64,000 nucleotides of DNA from the NCBI RefSeq assembly GCF_037893015.1, contig NC_133658.1:289793719-289857718 (forward strand), read 5' to 3'. The stretch is from Macrotis lagotis (lineage: Eukaryota > Chordata > Mammalia > Peramelemorphia > Peramelidae). The position numbers and the translations under genes are program-made. The notes below the pieces were generated by a model, which made no database searches, was not told the origin of the DNA, and was given only the letters and a program-made list of their open reading frames with translations. Shown here piece by piece: positions 50,711-62,076 of this stretch. Each line of letters begins with the position of its first letter. Positions within the stretch are counted from its first letter, which is position 1.

Positions 50711-50822
50711 AAGAACAATGAAAAGAATTGGAGGAGGGAAGATTTAGGAGAGACATGATCATTGTTTTAAAGTGCCTGAAAAATTGTTGCATAGAAAGAG
50801 ATTCAGAGGGTCAAATGGAAGT
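50711..50822 (+). mobile_element. CR1/L3 fragment, opposite orientation
   Basis: The words 'tttaggagagacatgatcat' and 'gttttaaagtgcctgaaaaa' are the + strand form of the CR1 'gatatgatagctgtcttcaa' region. Confidence 0.55.
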
Positions 50823-50837
50823 AATCAATAAATATTT

Positions 50838-50986
50838 TTTTTAGGTTTTTGCAAGGCAAATGGGGTTAAGTGGCTTGCCCAAGGCCACACAGCTAGGTAA
50901 TTATTAAGTGTTTGAGACTAAATTTGAACCCAGGTACTCCTGAATCCAGGGCTGGTGCTTTATCCATTGTGCCACCTAGCCGCCCC
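50838..50986 (-). mobile_element. WSINE/Mar1-type SINE with target-site duplication
   Basis: The flanks aatcaataaatattt (50,823-50,837) and aatcaataagtattt (50,987-51,001) differ at one base. The insert runs from poly-T to 'gccacctagccgcccc'. Confidence 0.94.
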
Positions 50987-51001
50987 AATCAATAAGTATT
51001 T

Positions 51002-53950
51002 ATGAAGTTTGTCAGTCACTCTGTTAAACATAGAGGATATGGGGGAGGGGAAGCAAGACCAATCACTGTCTTCAAGGAGCTTCCATCCAAAGGCAGAAGA
51101 CAACACATATAGAAACATACAAAGCAGATACAAGGTGACCTCAATGAGAAAGATACCTGCTACTGAGAAAGACAAAGGAAGGCCTCCTGAGGGAAGTGAT
51201 ATATGGGAAGACCAGAAAGATAGGAATGGACCTGATTGGGAAGGGTTTTAGTGCTATTTTTGATCTCAGGAGTAATTGGGAGCCATAAGAGTTTATTGGG
51301 TATGGGGGTTATATGGACAGACTTGTGCTTCAGGAAAATCACTTTGACATCAAAGTAGAGGAGAAGGCAACTACAATTAGCTCCATTCGTAGGGGGATGA
51401 GGCTGAGTTAGGTTGGTGGCTATATGAGATGTATAAGAGATGCTGTGAAGATAGAAATGACATGATTTAACAAATGATCAAACTTGGAGGGGTGAATGAA
51501 AGGGAGGAATTGAAGATGATAGATACTAATGTTGTGAACCTGGGGCCCTCAACAGTAATAAGAGATAGATTTGTGTGTGTGGGGGGGTGGAAGAACATGA
51601 ATTATATTTTGGACATTCTGAGTTTGGCAATTTGTGATATGGATCTTAGAACTCAGGAGAAAGACTAGAGCTGTATAATAGATCTGGAAACCATTTGCTT
51701 GAAATAATACTTGAGCTGATAATTGGAGTTGAGATCACCAAGTGAAAGTATAGAAAGAAAAGAGACAGAAAAGAGAAGACAGCCTAGGACTTAATCAAGG
51801 TCATGTCCACAGTTAGTGAGCATGGTATAGATGAAGATCCAGGAAAAGGAAACTAAAAAGGAGTAGTAAGGCAAATTGGGACAGAACTGAACAGTATTAC
51901 AAAAACCTGGAGAGGAGAAAATTTCTGATAGGAAAAGGTAGCCAGTAGTGTCAAATACTGCCTAGGGTTAAAGAAGGATGAGGACTGATTTTGAAAAGGA
52001 GAGAGAGGTAGGGATGGGGTAAGGAAGAGGAGACTGGGAGAGTAAGTGGGGAGAGGGAGAAAGGGAGAAGTTGTTGGATTTGGCAATTAAAAGACCACTG
52101 GTATTTTTGGAGAAGGCAGTTTCAATTGAATGATGAAGATGGACGCTGATTGCAGAGGATTAAGAAAGGGGTGGGGAGAGGAAATGGAGATATTGAATAT
52201 AGATTTTCCCCCCAAAGAATTTAGATAAGAAGGGGAAGAGAGATATAGGACAATAGCTAGCAGGGTTAGTAGGTTCTGAGAAGAGTGTTTTTATTTTAGA
52301 ATGGAAGATACTAAGACATTTTTGTAGGCTGAAAGGAAGAAAGCAGATAATAGGGAGAATTCCAAAATTAGAGAGAGATGAGGATAGTGAAGGCGATTTC
52401 CTAGAGAAGATAGGAAGGGATAGGATTAATTATACATGCAGGAGATTGGCAAGGAGAAAGGCCACCTCAAAGGAGGAGATAATGGAAGAGCTATTAGGGA
52501 TATGTCATAGAAAGAGAAGGGAGAAGAAGGTACTCACAATGAACACCCTTAATTTTTTTTTCTGTGAAATATGAGTTAGGTCTTCAGCTGAGAAAGTGGG
52601 AGGAGAGAGTTTCTATGAGAGTTTTGTGGGAGTTTAAATGGGAGTTCTGTGATTTAGAAAAACCATTGTAGTGAGTGAAATTATCAATTTAAAGAGGAAC
52701 AGGATTGCCATGCTTCTGTGAGGACCCAGTTATAGAGATTAAGAAATATAAATGTGTAATGGGCCCAGGCATCATGGGCTATGTGATTTCCTCTAGTTCT
52801 ATTCAACAGATTACAAGTAGTAACACAGAAATTCCTAGTGCTAACCTTGAGGGTGAGGACTGTGAGGAGACCTTGAACCTTCTAATCATGCACCTTCTTC
52901 AGCAGGAGTCCAACAATTCATTAACCTGAACTCTTTCAATAGTTGTTTGCCTATTCCTAGCCCATCTTTTTCTTCCTATTCCAGTGATATTGAACAAGAG
53001 ATTGGAGGTAATGGGATTTGAATAGCAATAGAATAAGGGACAAAGGGCTTTGAGAGTAGGGGATAAAGTAGAATTGAACTGGTTCACTAGAGAGTTGAGA
53101 TTGGAAAGGCAAGAATGGAACCAGAGTCAGTGATGGACTGGAAAACTATTGAAGGGTAGAATGATTTCAAGTCACATTGGGGATGAAGACTAGAATTAGG
53201 ATTAGTAAGGCATTGAGAGAGGTGAAATGATTTTAAAAATGATCAAAAAAGGCATTTGGAATTCTTGAACATGGAAGGGGAGCATTTGTGGGTGATGGTG
53301 AGATCAAAGATATGGTAGAATAGATCCTAGGAACTGAGTAGGTCAAAAAATGGGAAATAAGTGTATTAGTTCATAATTATGAGGCAGAAGTTGGATTAGG
53401 AAAGTGAGATTGGGAACCAGACACTGAATATGTTGTGAAAGCAAGATCATTAGATAATAACCAACAGGATCTGGACTGAGTGATTATTTGGATAGAAAGA
53501 ACATCAAGGAAGAAGATGATGTTGAACTATAGTGGTATAGGAGGAATCTAGAATTGGCAATGGGGAGCAAGGAGCAATGCAGTTTCCTTATTGGAGCAGT
53601 GAATTAGAGGGAGAAGGAGCTAATAAGAAAGAATATTCATTTAGTATGGAAAGGATTGCCAGGGATACAGTGTCATCTGGAAGAGAGCCAGAAGACGATT
53701 ATAAATATGGAAAAAAAGGACATAAGTTCATTAAGTTTCAGAGGGCACCTTGAAAGTGGTAGGTGCATATGAAGTGGAAACTTAGAGGTTTAGGGCTGAG
53801 GTCTATGGGAAGTTGGAACTTCAATATCACTGGGAGAAGATGAGGGGATAGAAATATGCAAACAACTGGTTAATGAGTCCAGGTGGATTATTAATGAACT
53901 ATTGGAACCCTACTGAAGAAGGTAGATGACTGGAAGGCTCAAGATCTCCT
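51002..53950 (+). mobile_element. Long ancient mammal-wide repeat, about 2.9 kb, unnamed
   Basis: The purine-rich + strand follows a word order that I recognise from a long repeat in other mammals: 'ttgatctcaggagtaattgg' and 'gagccataagagtttatt', then 'aaaatcactttgaca', 'gtgtcaaatactgcctaggg' with 'gatgaggactga', 'ttggatttggcaatta', and 'gaagagtgtttttattttag'. No frame above 77 codons exists in it. I cannot say whether it is a LINE, an LTR or a DNA element. Confidence 0.55.
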
Positions 53951-54009
53951 CTTGGTCCTTAGCCTCAAGATTAGCACTGGGAGTTGCTGAGTGCTGGGGT
54001 GTCAAGAAA

Positions 54010-54285
54010 CCTGGTTAGGAGGCAGGGACAATGAATGGAAGATGCTGAGAGGCAAATTTAGATTAAATGTGGGAGAAACCTTCCTAACCATTAGAGCTGT
54101 TTAAAAGTGGAAATGGGTCACTTCCCAATTTCTAAAAATCTTCAACTAGAGACTAGATGAGCATTTATTGAAGATATTACAGTGAGGATTCCCACCTAAA
54201 AAAGAGTTAGATTCAGTGGCCTCTGAGGTCCCTTCTAATACTGAGACCCTTAGGGTCTAGGATTCTAGAAACCCTGGTTTAGCCA
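54010..54285 (+). mobile_element. CR1/L3 3' end
   Basis: The words 'aaatgtgggagaaaccttcc', 'ctaaccattagagctgttta' and 'tggcctctgaggtcccttct' with the end 'aggattctagaa' give a + strand CR1 terminus. Confidence 0.85.
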
Positions 54286-54569
54286 AGACTGGTGATAATG
54301 GTTTTGCAGGCAGGAGGTCTAGTGGCTATTTCTCTTTCTTTCGTATTTATTGCTGGGTTATTGCAAAGCTCTTAGATGTTCCAACTTTAACACCATTAGG
54401 CATTGAGTTCATTAACTTCCTATTTGCATTTCCCTGCCACAAAATAGTGGAGGTAGAAGGGTCCTAGAATATGTCAGAACATCAATCAGAGAATGTTAAA
54501 GGTACAAGTGACCTTAGACATCATCAGCATAGGTACATGGTTAAATACTCAGCAAGCACTATCTCTCCC

Positions 54570-54715
54570 CCTCCTCTGTTCTCTCTGTTTTTTACTGTCT
54601 CTGTCTCTCCATCTGTTTCTTCTCTCTCTTCTCTGTTCATTATTCTTTGTCTCTGCCTCTGCTCCCTCTGATTCTGTCTCTGTCTTTCCTCTCTCTATTC
54701 AGCACTGTTTCTCTT
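54570..54715 (+). repeat. Pyrimidine-rich (TCTCTG)n simple repeat
   Basis: About 145 bases of tctctg and tctctc units give Ser/Leu-rich frames that are not genes. Confidence 0.88.
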
Positions 54716-54737
54716 TTTGCACCATTCTAATTTTTCA

Positions 54738-55085
54738 GATGGAGAAATCAAGATTGGAAGGAGTGAAGTGATTTGCTTAAAACACTTAACTTGCTAGTGG
54801 CAAAGTCAAGATGACAATCTAGGTCTTTTGACCTAGGTAGAGACAGCTAGGCAATTCAGTAGAGTGCAGAAGTTGGAGTCAGACTTGAGTTCAAATTCAG
54901 TCTTAGACATTTACTAACTGTGAGACCCTGGGCAAGTTACAGTCTTTGCATACTTCAATTTCCTCAACTGTAAAATGAGGAGAATATTAGCAGCTATCTC
55001 CTAGGGTTGTTGTGAAGACAAAATGAGATCATTTTTATAAGGTGCTTTAACCAGTGACTGGCATATAGTAGGTGCTTCCTTCCTT
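54738..55085. mobile_element. MIR (-) followed by THER/MIR (+)
   Basis: A short inverted MIR (54,738-54,832) is followed by a long + strand SINE from 'agagacagctaggcaattca' through 'gagaccctgggcaagttaca' to 'ctggcatatagtaggtgctt' (54,842-55,085). Confidence 0.82.
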
Positions 55086-55144
55086 CTGACCACTAATCTA
55101 GCACTTTCTACTCTACCTTGATGTCTCCAATCAATGTTACTTCA

Positions 55145-55166
55145 TTAATAATAATAATAATAATAA
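55145..55166 (+). repeat. (AAT)n microsatellite
   Basis: About seven ATA units are followed by a THER-like end 'acttaagatttataaagcac'-type text to about 55,210. Confidence 0.9.
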
Positions 55167-55394
55167 CTTACATTTTATATAATACTTTAAGATTTATAAA
55201 GCACTTTTGTTTAAGTCTTGCCTATGATTAATCAGCTTTTGTAGAAACAGAAGGAAAAGTAAAGATGGATCTTTTAAAAAAAATCCTCTCTGGTTTGGGT
55301 CAACCAGCAAAGTTATGTAATTTCTAAGGAAAGCACAATAGATTCAAGTCATGTGGTTTTCAAGGTACTCACCAGTCTCCCTCCACTGCCAATA

Positions 55395-55580
55395 AGCATC
55401 TTGGGTCCTAATGACTAGAGCCTAATGTGGGTGGCAGGGGACCTGAGCTCTGTTCTCCGCTCTATTGCTCATTTATTGTGTGACCTTGAGCCAGTTGCCT
55501 AACCTCTCTCTGTCTCAGCTTCTCCATCTGAAAAATTAAAGGATTTCTGTTTTTCACCTATTTCACAGGGATGAGAAAAG
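55395..55580 (+). mobile_element. MIR
   Basis: The words 'ggggacctgagctctgttct', 'gtgtgaccttgagccagttg' and 'tctcagcttctccatctgaa' give a + strand MIR. Confidence 0.85.
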
Positions 55581-55720
55581 AATGGGTGAAGGCTTCTAGA
55601 AAGAAGAGTAGCCTTTGTAAACCTAGTCCTCTGACTGGCCCTGCCCCCAACCCACATTTTATGGCAATGTGGTCATTTATCCATTCCTTTGTGAGAATTC
55701 CCTACCCACCTAGAACAGTG

Positions 55721-55974
55721 GTTGTTGTTCAGTCATTTCAGTCATGTCTGATTGTTCATGACCCCATTTGGAGTTTTCTTGGCAAAGATACCTGAGTGAT
55801 ATGCCATTTCCTTTTCCAGTTCATTTTACAGATGAGGAACTGAGGCAAACAGGGTTAAGTAACTTGCTCAGGGTTATACAGCTAGTAAATGTCTGAAGTG
55901 AGATTTGAAACCATGAGAATGAGTCTTCCTGATTCCAAGCCCAGTACTTTATTCACTGTGCCACCCAACTGCCC
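55721..55974 (-). mobile_element. RTE-tailed CORE-SINE, full length
   Basis: The complete inverted element is readable, from 'ggttgttgttcagtcatttc' through 'gatgaggaactgaggcaaac' to 'gtgccacccaactgccct'. Confidence 0.95.
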
Positions 55975-55981
55975 TAGAGTA

Positions 55982-56212
55982 GTGGTGTCAAACTCAAAAT
56001 AAAAGGGGATCACTAACCCATACATAAGAATCCCTTGTGGGCTGCATGTTAACTTAGTTTTAAAATGTAATATTATCTATGCCTTATTGTATTTTTATTT
56101 TTTTTTGTTAAATATTTCCCAATTACTCTTTAATCTAGTTCTGGTTACAGTTGGAAGTGTTGTGGATCACAGGCAACCTACAGGTCATTTGTTTGAAACC
56201 CCAGGCCTAGAT
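55982..56212 (+). mobile_element. hAT-like non-autonomous DNA transposon
   Basis: Terminal inverted repeats match in gtggtgtcaaac (left) and gtttgaaacccc (right), and the middle has 'tttaaaatgtaatattatct' and 'aaatatttcccaattactct'. An 8-base flanking repeat is only approximate. A second copy lies inverted at 63,150-63,362. The hAT assignment is from resemblance, since no transposase is present. Confidence 0.65.
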
Positions 56213-56369
56213 AATTCAGAACTTCCCTTGGCATGATACAACCAGTCTTCATTTGTCATTCATGAGTCATTTCTGAGGTCATGACTAAATCTCTTCTGCT
56301 CCAATATAAATCTGTTTCTCTTTGTTCTATTATTAGTTGAGGTTTCACTCAATTCATCATGTATTTACT
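56213..56369. other. Unassigned sequence
   Basis: No repeat is recognised. Confidence 0.35.
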
Positions 56370-56625
56370 GAGGTACAACCTATATCCTTAGCACTGTATT
56401 TGGTGCTGATAGAAGTTGAATCATAGAATGTTAGAATTGGAAGGGATCTTAGAATATTCATTTATTAATTCATCCAGCTATATAGTAAGCTTTGAACATA
56501 GAATTCTAGAACTGGAAGTGAAACTAGGCATTATTAAGTCCAGTCCCCTTATTTTCCTGAGAGAGAAATTGAGGTTCAAAGAAGGGGGAAAGACTTGCAC
56601 AAGGTCACACAGATTGTTAGACATA
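56370..56625 (-). mobile_element. Two minus-strand MIR copies
   Basis: The words 'gaatcatagaatgttagaat' and 'tggaagggatcttagaatat' start the first. The second has 'aacatagaattctagaactg' and ends 'gcacaaggtcacacagattg'. Confidence 0.78.
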
Positions 56626-56717
56626 GCTTAACTTACTTCAGTCATGATCACATGGTAGTTGGCCAGTTTTCTTTTTAAGCCCAAATACGGTATTCCAAAT
56701 GACTTTCTCCATTAACA

Positions 56718-56945
56718 GAGGCAGTGTGGTGTAGTGGATAGAGCGCTGGACCTGGAAACAAGAAGCACTGGGTTAAAATCCTGCCTCAGACACTTACTAG
56801 CTGTGTGTCTCTGGGTAAGTCACTTAATCTTTCTGAGCCTCAGTTTCTTCACCTGTAAAATGGGGATGATAATCATACCTACTTCACATACTTGTGGTGA
56901 GAATCAGATAAGATTATGTTTGTAAATGCACATTTTTAAAGTACA
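56718..56945 (+). mobile_element. THER/MIR-type SINE, full length
   Basis: The head 'tgtggtgtagtggatagagc', core 'tctctgggtaagtcacttaa' and tail 'ctgtaaaatggggatgataa' through 'agattatgtttgtaaatgca' form one of the best MIR-class copies here. Confidence 0.92.
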
Positions 56946-56962
56946 ATTTAGAATAGCTAAAA

Positions 56963-57031
56963 TCATGATGATGATGTGGTGGTGTTGGTGATGGTGATGA
57001 TGATGGTGATAATGAAGATGATGATGATGAC
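56963..57031 (+). repeat. (GAT)n/(GGT)n microsatellite
   Basis: Imperfect gatgat and ggtgat units run for about 70 bases. Confidence 0.92.
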
Positions 57032-58159
57032 ATAGACTAGGAAGAGAAGGGGATGCTATAACAGGAGGAATCAGTCATTTGGTTTTTAATATTGGGGCAA
57101 GAGTCAATTCTTCTCGCTTAAGGAACAATCCATAGTTTTGTCCTGTACTTGGATGATCCACCACAGTGGAGCAGATGAAAAATTCCCTGAGAGGGAGGGG
57201 GTCCTCAAACTCTCTTCTATTGTGGTATCACACAATGATGCAGCTGAGAGTCATTTGCTTGACCTCAAGAATAATTAGTGAGCTTGGAGCTTCCCCAGGG
57301 GGCTATTTCCCAAGAGAATAGGTATGCTTAAGCCAGGACATAGGGAGAGAAGTCCTAGGCAGCCTTTCTCCTTCTCTCTGTCTCTACTCTCATTGGCATC
57401 CAGGAGATATTATGTGTTGACCCTGAAACATAGTCCTGGCTGGTCTCCAGGACACTTTGCACAGGTTCCATACTTGTTCTATCCTTTGATTTTTCCCAAA
57501 CCAAGACAAATTTTCAGTCAAAAGGAACAGTGTTCTCTCCTTGGGCTCCAGCATTTTGGGGAAAAGCAGAGACAAAGCAAAGTGTGTGCTCAAAATCCCT
57601 GCTCTTCTTTCCTCTTTTCCTTCTCCCTTTGGTGACACAATTCCTGTGTTGTCAGTTGAGCCCCATCCTGAACAGATAGGTTTTCTCCTCACGATCCTTT
57701 CATTCAAGGGATGTAATCTGTCAATCAGGACAAGACTCAGATCCTTTCCAGGGGCGATGAGAAGGAAGCATCAGGGAAGAAAGGAGGCTGCTGGCCCAGC
57801 TCTTATTCTAGCCTTGGGAATAGATCGGCTCAGCTCCCAGACTTGGCTAAAAACGGAACAAAGGATAGAAACATGCCTAGGTTTTATTGTTTAGAGGAGA
57901 ATTTGAGGAGAGGATGTTACCCAAGAATCTCAGGACTTCAATGTCTCCATTAGGTCCTAGAAGCTTTTCTTCATTATTGGGGTCCTGGGTAAGTTTCCCA
58001 CTATTCCCAAATTACTCAATGAGATAGGATCACCTAGCAAGATCAGAACCTATCCTCAGTGATCTCTAAAAGACCTCATGCTCTTGACACCAAACTTGCA
58101 CAGTCTTTGCTTTTCTAATTCCAGAATCTGGGACTAGGTTATATCTGCAGTAATAATCA
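57032..58159. other. Repeat-poor sequence
   Basis: About 1.1 kb carry no recognised repeat. Frames of 103 to 117 codons on both strands at 57,324-57,894 overlap each other and have no domain. I do not call a gene. Confidence 0.4.
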
Positions 58160-58260
58160 ATAAATACCAACTTTATACCTTTTGTAGGCCAAGCCCTGCA
58201 CTAGGCCTAGGGAGATTTCCAGTTGAAGATAAAATATAGTCCAAGCTTTCATGGGGCTGA
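58160..58260 (+). mobile_element. Ancient repeat fragment, unnamed
   Basis: The words 'ccaagccctgcactaggcct' and 'aagctttcatggggctgatg' resemble the start of the purine-rich mammal-wide family. Confidence 0.4.
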
Positions 58261-58454
58261 TGGCTTAGCCACAGTTCTGCCTTGAAATTACATAGTCTCT
58301 CTGATGGTGCACACTTTCAGGATGATTAGTTGAGAGTCATTTTTAAATGGATGAAGATTAAGCAAAACCTTCACTAATCCAGACTTTCTGACCCTTTACC
58401 AAAACCATCCTTCTCTCTGCTCATACCCTTTATAGACAGTTCTAGATGTTGTTT

Positions 58455-58660
58455 GACATGGCTTTCTTTTTAAAAATAATCTAATATTATTTCATTTTTT
58501 CCAGTTACACATATTTTTCCAACATTCATTCTTGTAAATTTTTCTCCCTCCATCCCTTCCTTCTCCACTCCCCAAGACAGCAAGCAATCTGATATAGGTT
58601 ATACATGCATTGTATATCATTGTCATATCTTTCTGAACAGGTTTAAGCACCTATGAGGTT
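58455..58660 (-). mobile_element. L1 3' end
   Basis: The words 'attttttccagttacacata', 'aacattcattcttgtaaatt' and 'ttctccctcc' equal the inverted L1 terminus seen at 8,825-8,900. Confidence 0.7.
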
Positions 58661-58749
58661 TAGGTACTCCTGTTCTCTGATCCCCACCCCAAGTAGCCAT
58701 GCCTCATTCTGTTCCTCCCTCCTCCCCCCTCCCCCCTCCCCTAGCCACC

Positions 58750-58975
58750 TTAGTCATAGAATAAAATACAAGAATTTTGTACTAATGGGACTTCAGAAAT
58801 GTTTATGGAGCTTATTCAAATGTCAGAAGAAAACATCATTCTTTCTTCCAGGGTCACCAGCTGAATGAGCTGTCCATCATCTTCAGTCCAGCCAATGACA
58901 GAATTAATTGGGCATTGTATGATGCTGATTGACAGCTCAGTCAGCCAGTGAGAAGGGGACATGGGATACTGGAGA
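58750..58975. promoter_or_regulatory. Candidate conserved enhancer with PBX/MEIS-type site
   Basis: This is repeat-free, high-complexity sequence. TGATTGACAG at 58,926-58,935 is a PBX/MEIS-type composite site. Nearby are a CCAAT-like ccaatgaca, and agaattaattgggc, a homeodomain-like palindrome (aattaatt). Conservation is not shown, so this is inference from motif density. Confidence 0.45.
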
Positions 58976-59390
58976 ATTCTTCCTATCCTCTGTTTCTCCT
59001 TCCCCTCTGCAAATCCAATACAAGAAGGTCCCAGAATTGGTTACCAAAAGTCTCTTCATCTTTGGAAACCTTTAAACATCAGTAGATACTACTAAATTTT
59101 CAGGTTGCTGCCCATAGCCTTTCTCACCACCTTGCAATTGGTGATAGAAGAGGATTTCCCCAAAAATGATCCAGTATGATTACCAACAGTTCTGACCCAT
59201 TGACTCAGCTCTAAACCCAAATCTTGGAACTCAGACATTATTCCCTCTTCCTAGACACCTAAAGAGAAGCTAACCTTATAACAAGGGGATGTTCTAGACT
59301 GTGTTGTACAGAGGACTACAGAAATATTCATCCTAAACACATCTCTCCTTCAGATACGCCACAATTCCAGAAAGCTCCCCATCAGAAATC
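58976..59390. other. Unassigned sequence
   Basis: No repeat or exon is recognised. Confidence 0.4.
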
Positions 59391-59394
59391 CTTT

Positions 59395-59585
59395 TATAAA
59401 ATTATAGAATGCCAAAGCTAAAAGGGAACCTCAAAGGTCATCTAGTTGAAATGCCTCATTTTACAGATGGGATAACTGAGACTGAGAAAGGTAAAGTGAC
59501 AGATCAAGTAGGTGGCCAGGATTAAAATTCAGATTTCTTGTTTCTCACCCTGGTGTTCTTTCCCCTATACCACACTGCCTCTTAA
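59395..59585 (-). mobile_element. MIR
   Basis: The words 'attatagaatgccaaagcta', 'ttacagatgggataactgag' and 'taccacactgcct' give an inverted MIR. Confidence 0.85.
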
Positions 59586-59589
59586 CACT

Positions 59590-60870
59590 TTGATTGAAAT
59601 TTCTGCTTTTCCATAAGCCCACCCCCTCGCCGACTCAGGGAACCCAGATTTGCAAAGGGCTGCTCTGCTTAGAACGCCCCCAGCCTGTGTGCTCAGCTCA
59701 GCAAGGATTGGCAAAGGCCTCAATTAATATACTATAAGCCCAAAGCAAACTCAGGAAAGGTAGCTCTCTAGCAAAAGCCCCTCTTATTATCTTGGACAGA
59801 TTTCTTTGCAACGCACGTAAAAGGCAGCCTATAAAAGTGAATGGCACTTTATCTTTAAGGTGGTCCCTGAAGACTAATTCTCCTATAAGCTGAGTAGCCT
59901 CTTTCATCTTTAGTCCCTAGCACTACCCCCCTCCTGCCTGCTTAATTCCCATCATCCCACTCTTACCTATTTCTGCAGAACCCCCTTATTTTCCTCTTTC
60001 TTTATCAAGGGACGAGGTATCAGGGTTGAAGAGGCGGGCTGTCAGATTACAAAGTATAAAGAGTGGTAAGTCAAAGGGGGACTCCAACTTGGTCTCCCCA
60101 AATCACATTGAGTCCTTCAGGAGTACCTTAAGGCCAAATGATCAGTTTCAGGTTAAGGGTGGCTCTGGGAAAGGTACCACTGCAAATAGATTTGTGCTGA
60201 AGGGAGAGCTACAAAAGGCAGAGAGGATGACAGGGAGGCTTTGCTGAGGCAGCACTTAAGATCTGGCTTTCAAACCCAAGTTGTTCTTTGCTTCTGAATG
60301 TATGAGGTTCACCCAATCTTGTGTTCCTTGGGGTTCTGGAGAAGCATTACTCTGGTGTAGGTCAGGGAAAGCCCTGCCTTCTATGTAATGGGAGAAGGAA
60401 GGGAGGACCATGGACAGCACCTGCCTAGAGAATGCCTGTCATCACAGCAAGGGTGGAGGAAAGGACAGGGTAGGATTCTTTGGCAAATGGCTGGCACTTT
60501 GGAAACTGGTTAACTTGTTCAGTATGTGCAGAAGGAGTGTATGTGAGAGGGTGACTCATTTCCACTGTGCCTGGCAAAATCAGATTTGAATAAATTGCCA
60601 GAAGCAGCCCTGGCCTCTTTTCCATGCCACGTAATCCAAAAGGGGTTGCAAAAGGGGTCAAGATTGGTAGCAAGGCCAAGCACACATAGAAAATCCCTTT
60701 AAACTTGGAATCTGTTATCTGAATCTGAAACTCATAGTCAGAAAACTCCTCCTGTAACCTTATTGTGGACACTTAATTCTATACCATCCTTTATAGTGTG
60801 TTTCCTCCTTGATAAAAATCCTAAATTTCCTAGCACTAAGTATATTGTCTTATGCTTTTTTCATCCCACA
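59590..60870. other. Repeat-free stretch, candidate regulatory DNA
   Basis: About 1.3 kb without recognised repeats. The part at 59,700-59,900 has 'ctcaattaatatactataag', GATA-like 'cttattatcttgga' and 'cactttatctttaagg', and TATA-like 'cagcctataaaagtg'. A 115-codon minus-strand frame (60,425-60,772) has no domain. Function is inferred only from repeat exclusion and texture. Confidence 0.4.
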
Positions 60871-60889
60871 GAGTACTGAGCATAATGCT

Positions 60890-61115
60890 AACTATATAGT
60901 AATAACTAAAACTTAGGGTTTCCATGTCATTCAATCCTCATCACAACTCTTTGGAGTAAGCCTATTTTATTGATGGGGAAACAGGGTCTCAGAGAATTTA
61001 GGGGACCTTCCATGAGTCATATTACCACTAAGAATCTGAAGTGGAATTCAAACCCAGGTCTTCCTAACTTGAGACCCATTGCTCTTTTCTCTAGTTTGTG
61101 CTGTCTCTCATAGGC
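60890..61115 (-). mobile_element. MIR
   Basis: The words 'gatggggaaacagggtctca' and 'ggaattcaaacccaggtctt' give an inverted MIR. Confidence 0.82.
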
Positions 61116-61144
61116 ACTCATTAAAAAGTTTTAATTCAGATTAA

Positions 61145-61270
61145 TCAAAGAGAAATTCAATGGCATAATAATGGAAAGATTTTGGAGTCAGAAAATCTAA
61201 ATTCTAGCCTTGGCTCTCCAAAGAGCCACTCTAAGTCACTAACTACCCAACCATCTTAATTGTTAGAATT
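61145..61270 (+). mobile_element. MIR, 5' part
   Basis: The words 'attttggagtcagaaaatct' and 'aaattctagccttggctct' give a + strand MIR. Confidence 0.7.
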
Positions 61271-61309
61271 TATTGGAATTATATTGTATTTACTTATTTG
61301 TGCAGATAT

Positions 61310-61560
61310 TGTATTTTTCAAGTAGAATATAAACATGTTGAGGGCAGGACCTTTCCCCTTTTTTTCCTTTATAATCCCAGGAGATGATACAACCTTGAAT
61401 ATAGTAGGCACTGATAAATGTTGATTGAACTAAATTGTGACCTGAAGAGTGTGATGTCTTTTACCCTGGCCTCAGTTTCCCAATCTGCAAAATGAGAGGT
61501 GGGATAGAATGTATGATCTCTAAGACCACTTCTAGTTCTAAAAGCCTTTTTCCTATTCTG
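61310..61560 (+). mobile_element. L2 3' end then MIR
   Basis: The words 'aatataaacatgttgagggc' and 'gtaggcactgataaatgttg' end an L2. Then 'ccctggcctcagtttcccaa', 'tctgcaaaatgagaggtggg' is a MIR. Confidence 0.75.
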
Positions 61561-62059
61561 TGAGTCAAAATCTCTGACTTGCTAGATTCTGCTCATGTCA
61601 GGTACTGAGATCCCTAGAGAGAGAGCCCATAAATCTGGCTGTGCCTTTTCTATACTGCCAGGTCCTTGCCCCCAGCTGCATCAGCAGACATTGAGCCAAA
61701 TGGTGAAAGTGATGTCTCTTACAGTCCTGTCTCTCTGGGTTCCTTCCTTCCACAAACTATTAGGTGACTTGTCTTTCTACCCTTCTGGGTGATTTGATTG
61801 GGAATGTTAACCTCTGGAGCCCTGGCTATGTCAGCTTTATGGAAATAGAAAGAAAAGGGGGAGGGAAAGAGGGATAAAGGAAGGCAGATGGAAGAGGTAC
61901 TTCAGAGTTCACATCTGGGGGGTGGAGTGGAAAGAAAGCACCTGAAAAACTCTTTTAGGTTCTCCAGAGCAACTAGATTCTACCTGCTGCCTTGGACACT
62001 CTTGTGCAGAATACAGACTGGTGTACAATTTTCTCTGCTTTTATAGGGAAAATCATATT
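61561..62059. other. Unassigned sequence
   Basis: No repeat or exon is recognised. Confidence 0.4.
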
Positions 62060-62076
62060 ATCACCTAGCATTTATT

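Noticed and set aside
57324..57894. Overlapping frames of 103-117 codons on both strands
   Set aside because: Three frames overlap in one region with no recognisable domain, as expected by chance in a stop-poor stretch.
59820..59850. TATA box of a gene promoter (cctataaaagtg)
   Set aside because: It is isolated, with no GC-rich or initiator context and no frame or donor site downstream that makes sense. It is kept only as part of a candidate regulatory block.
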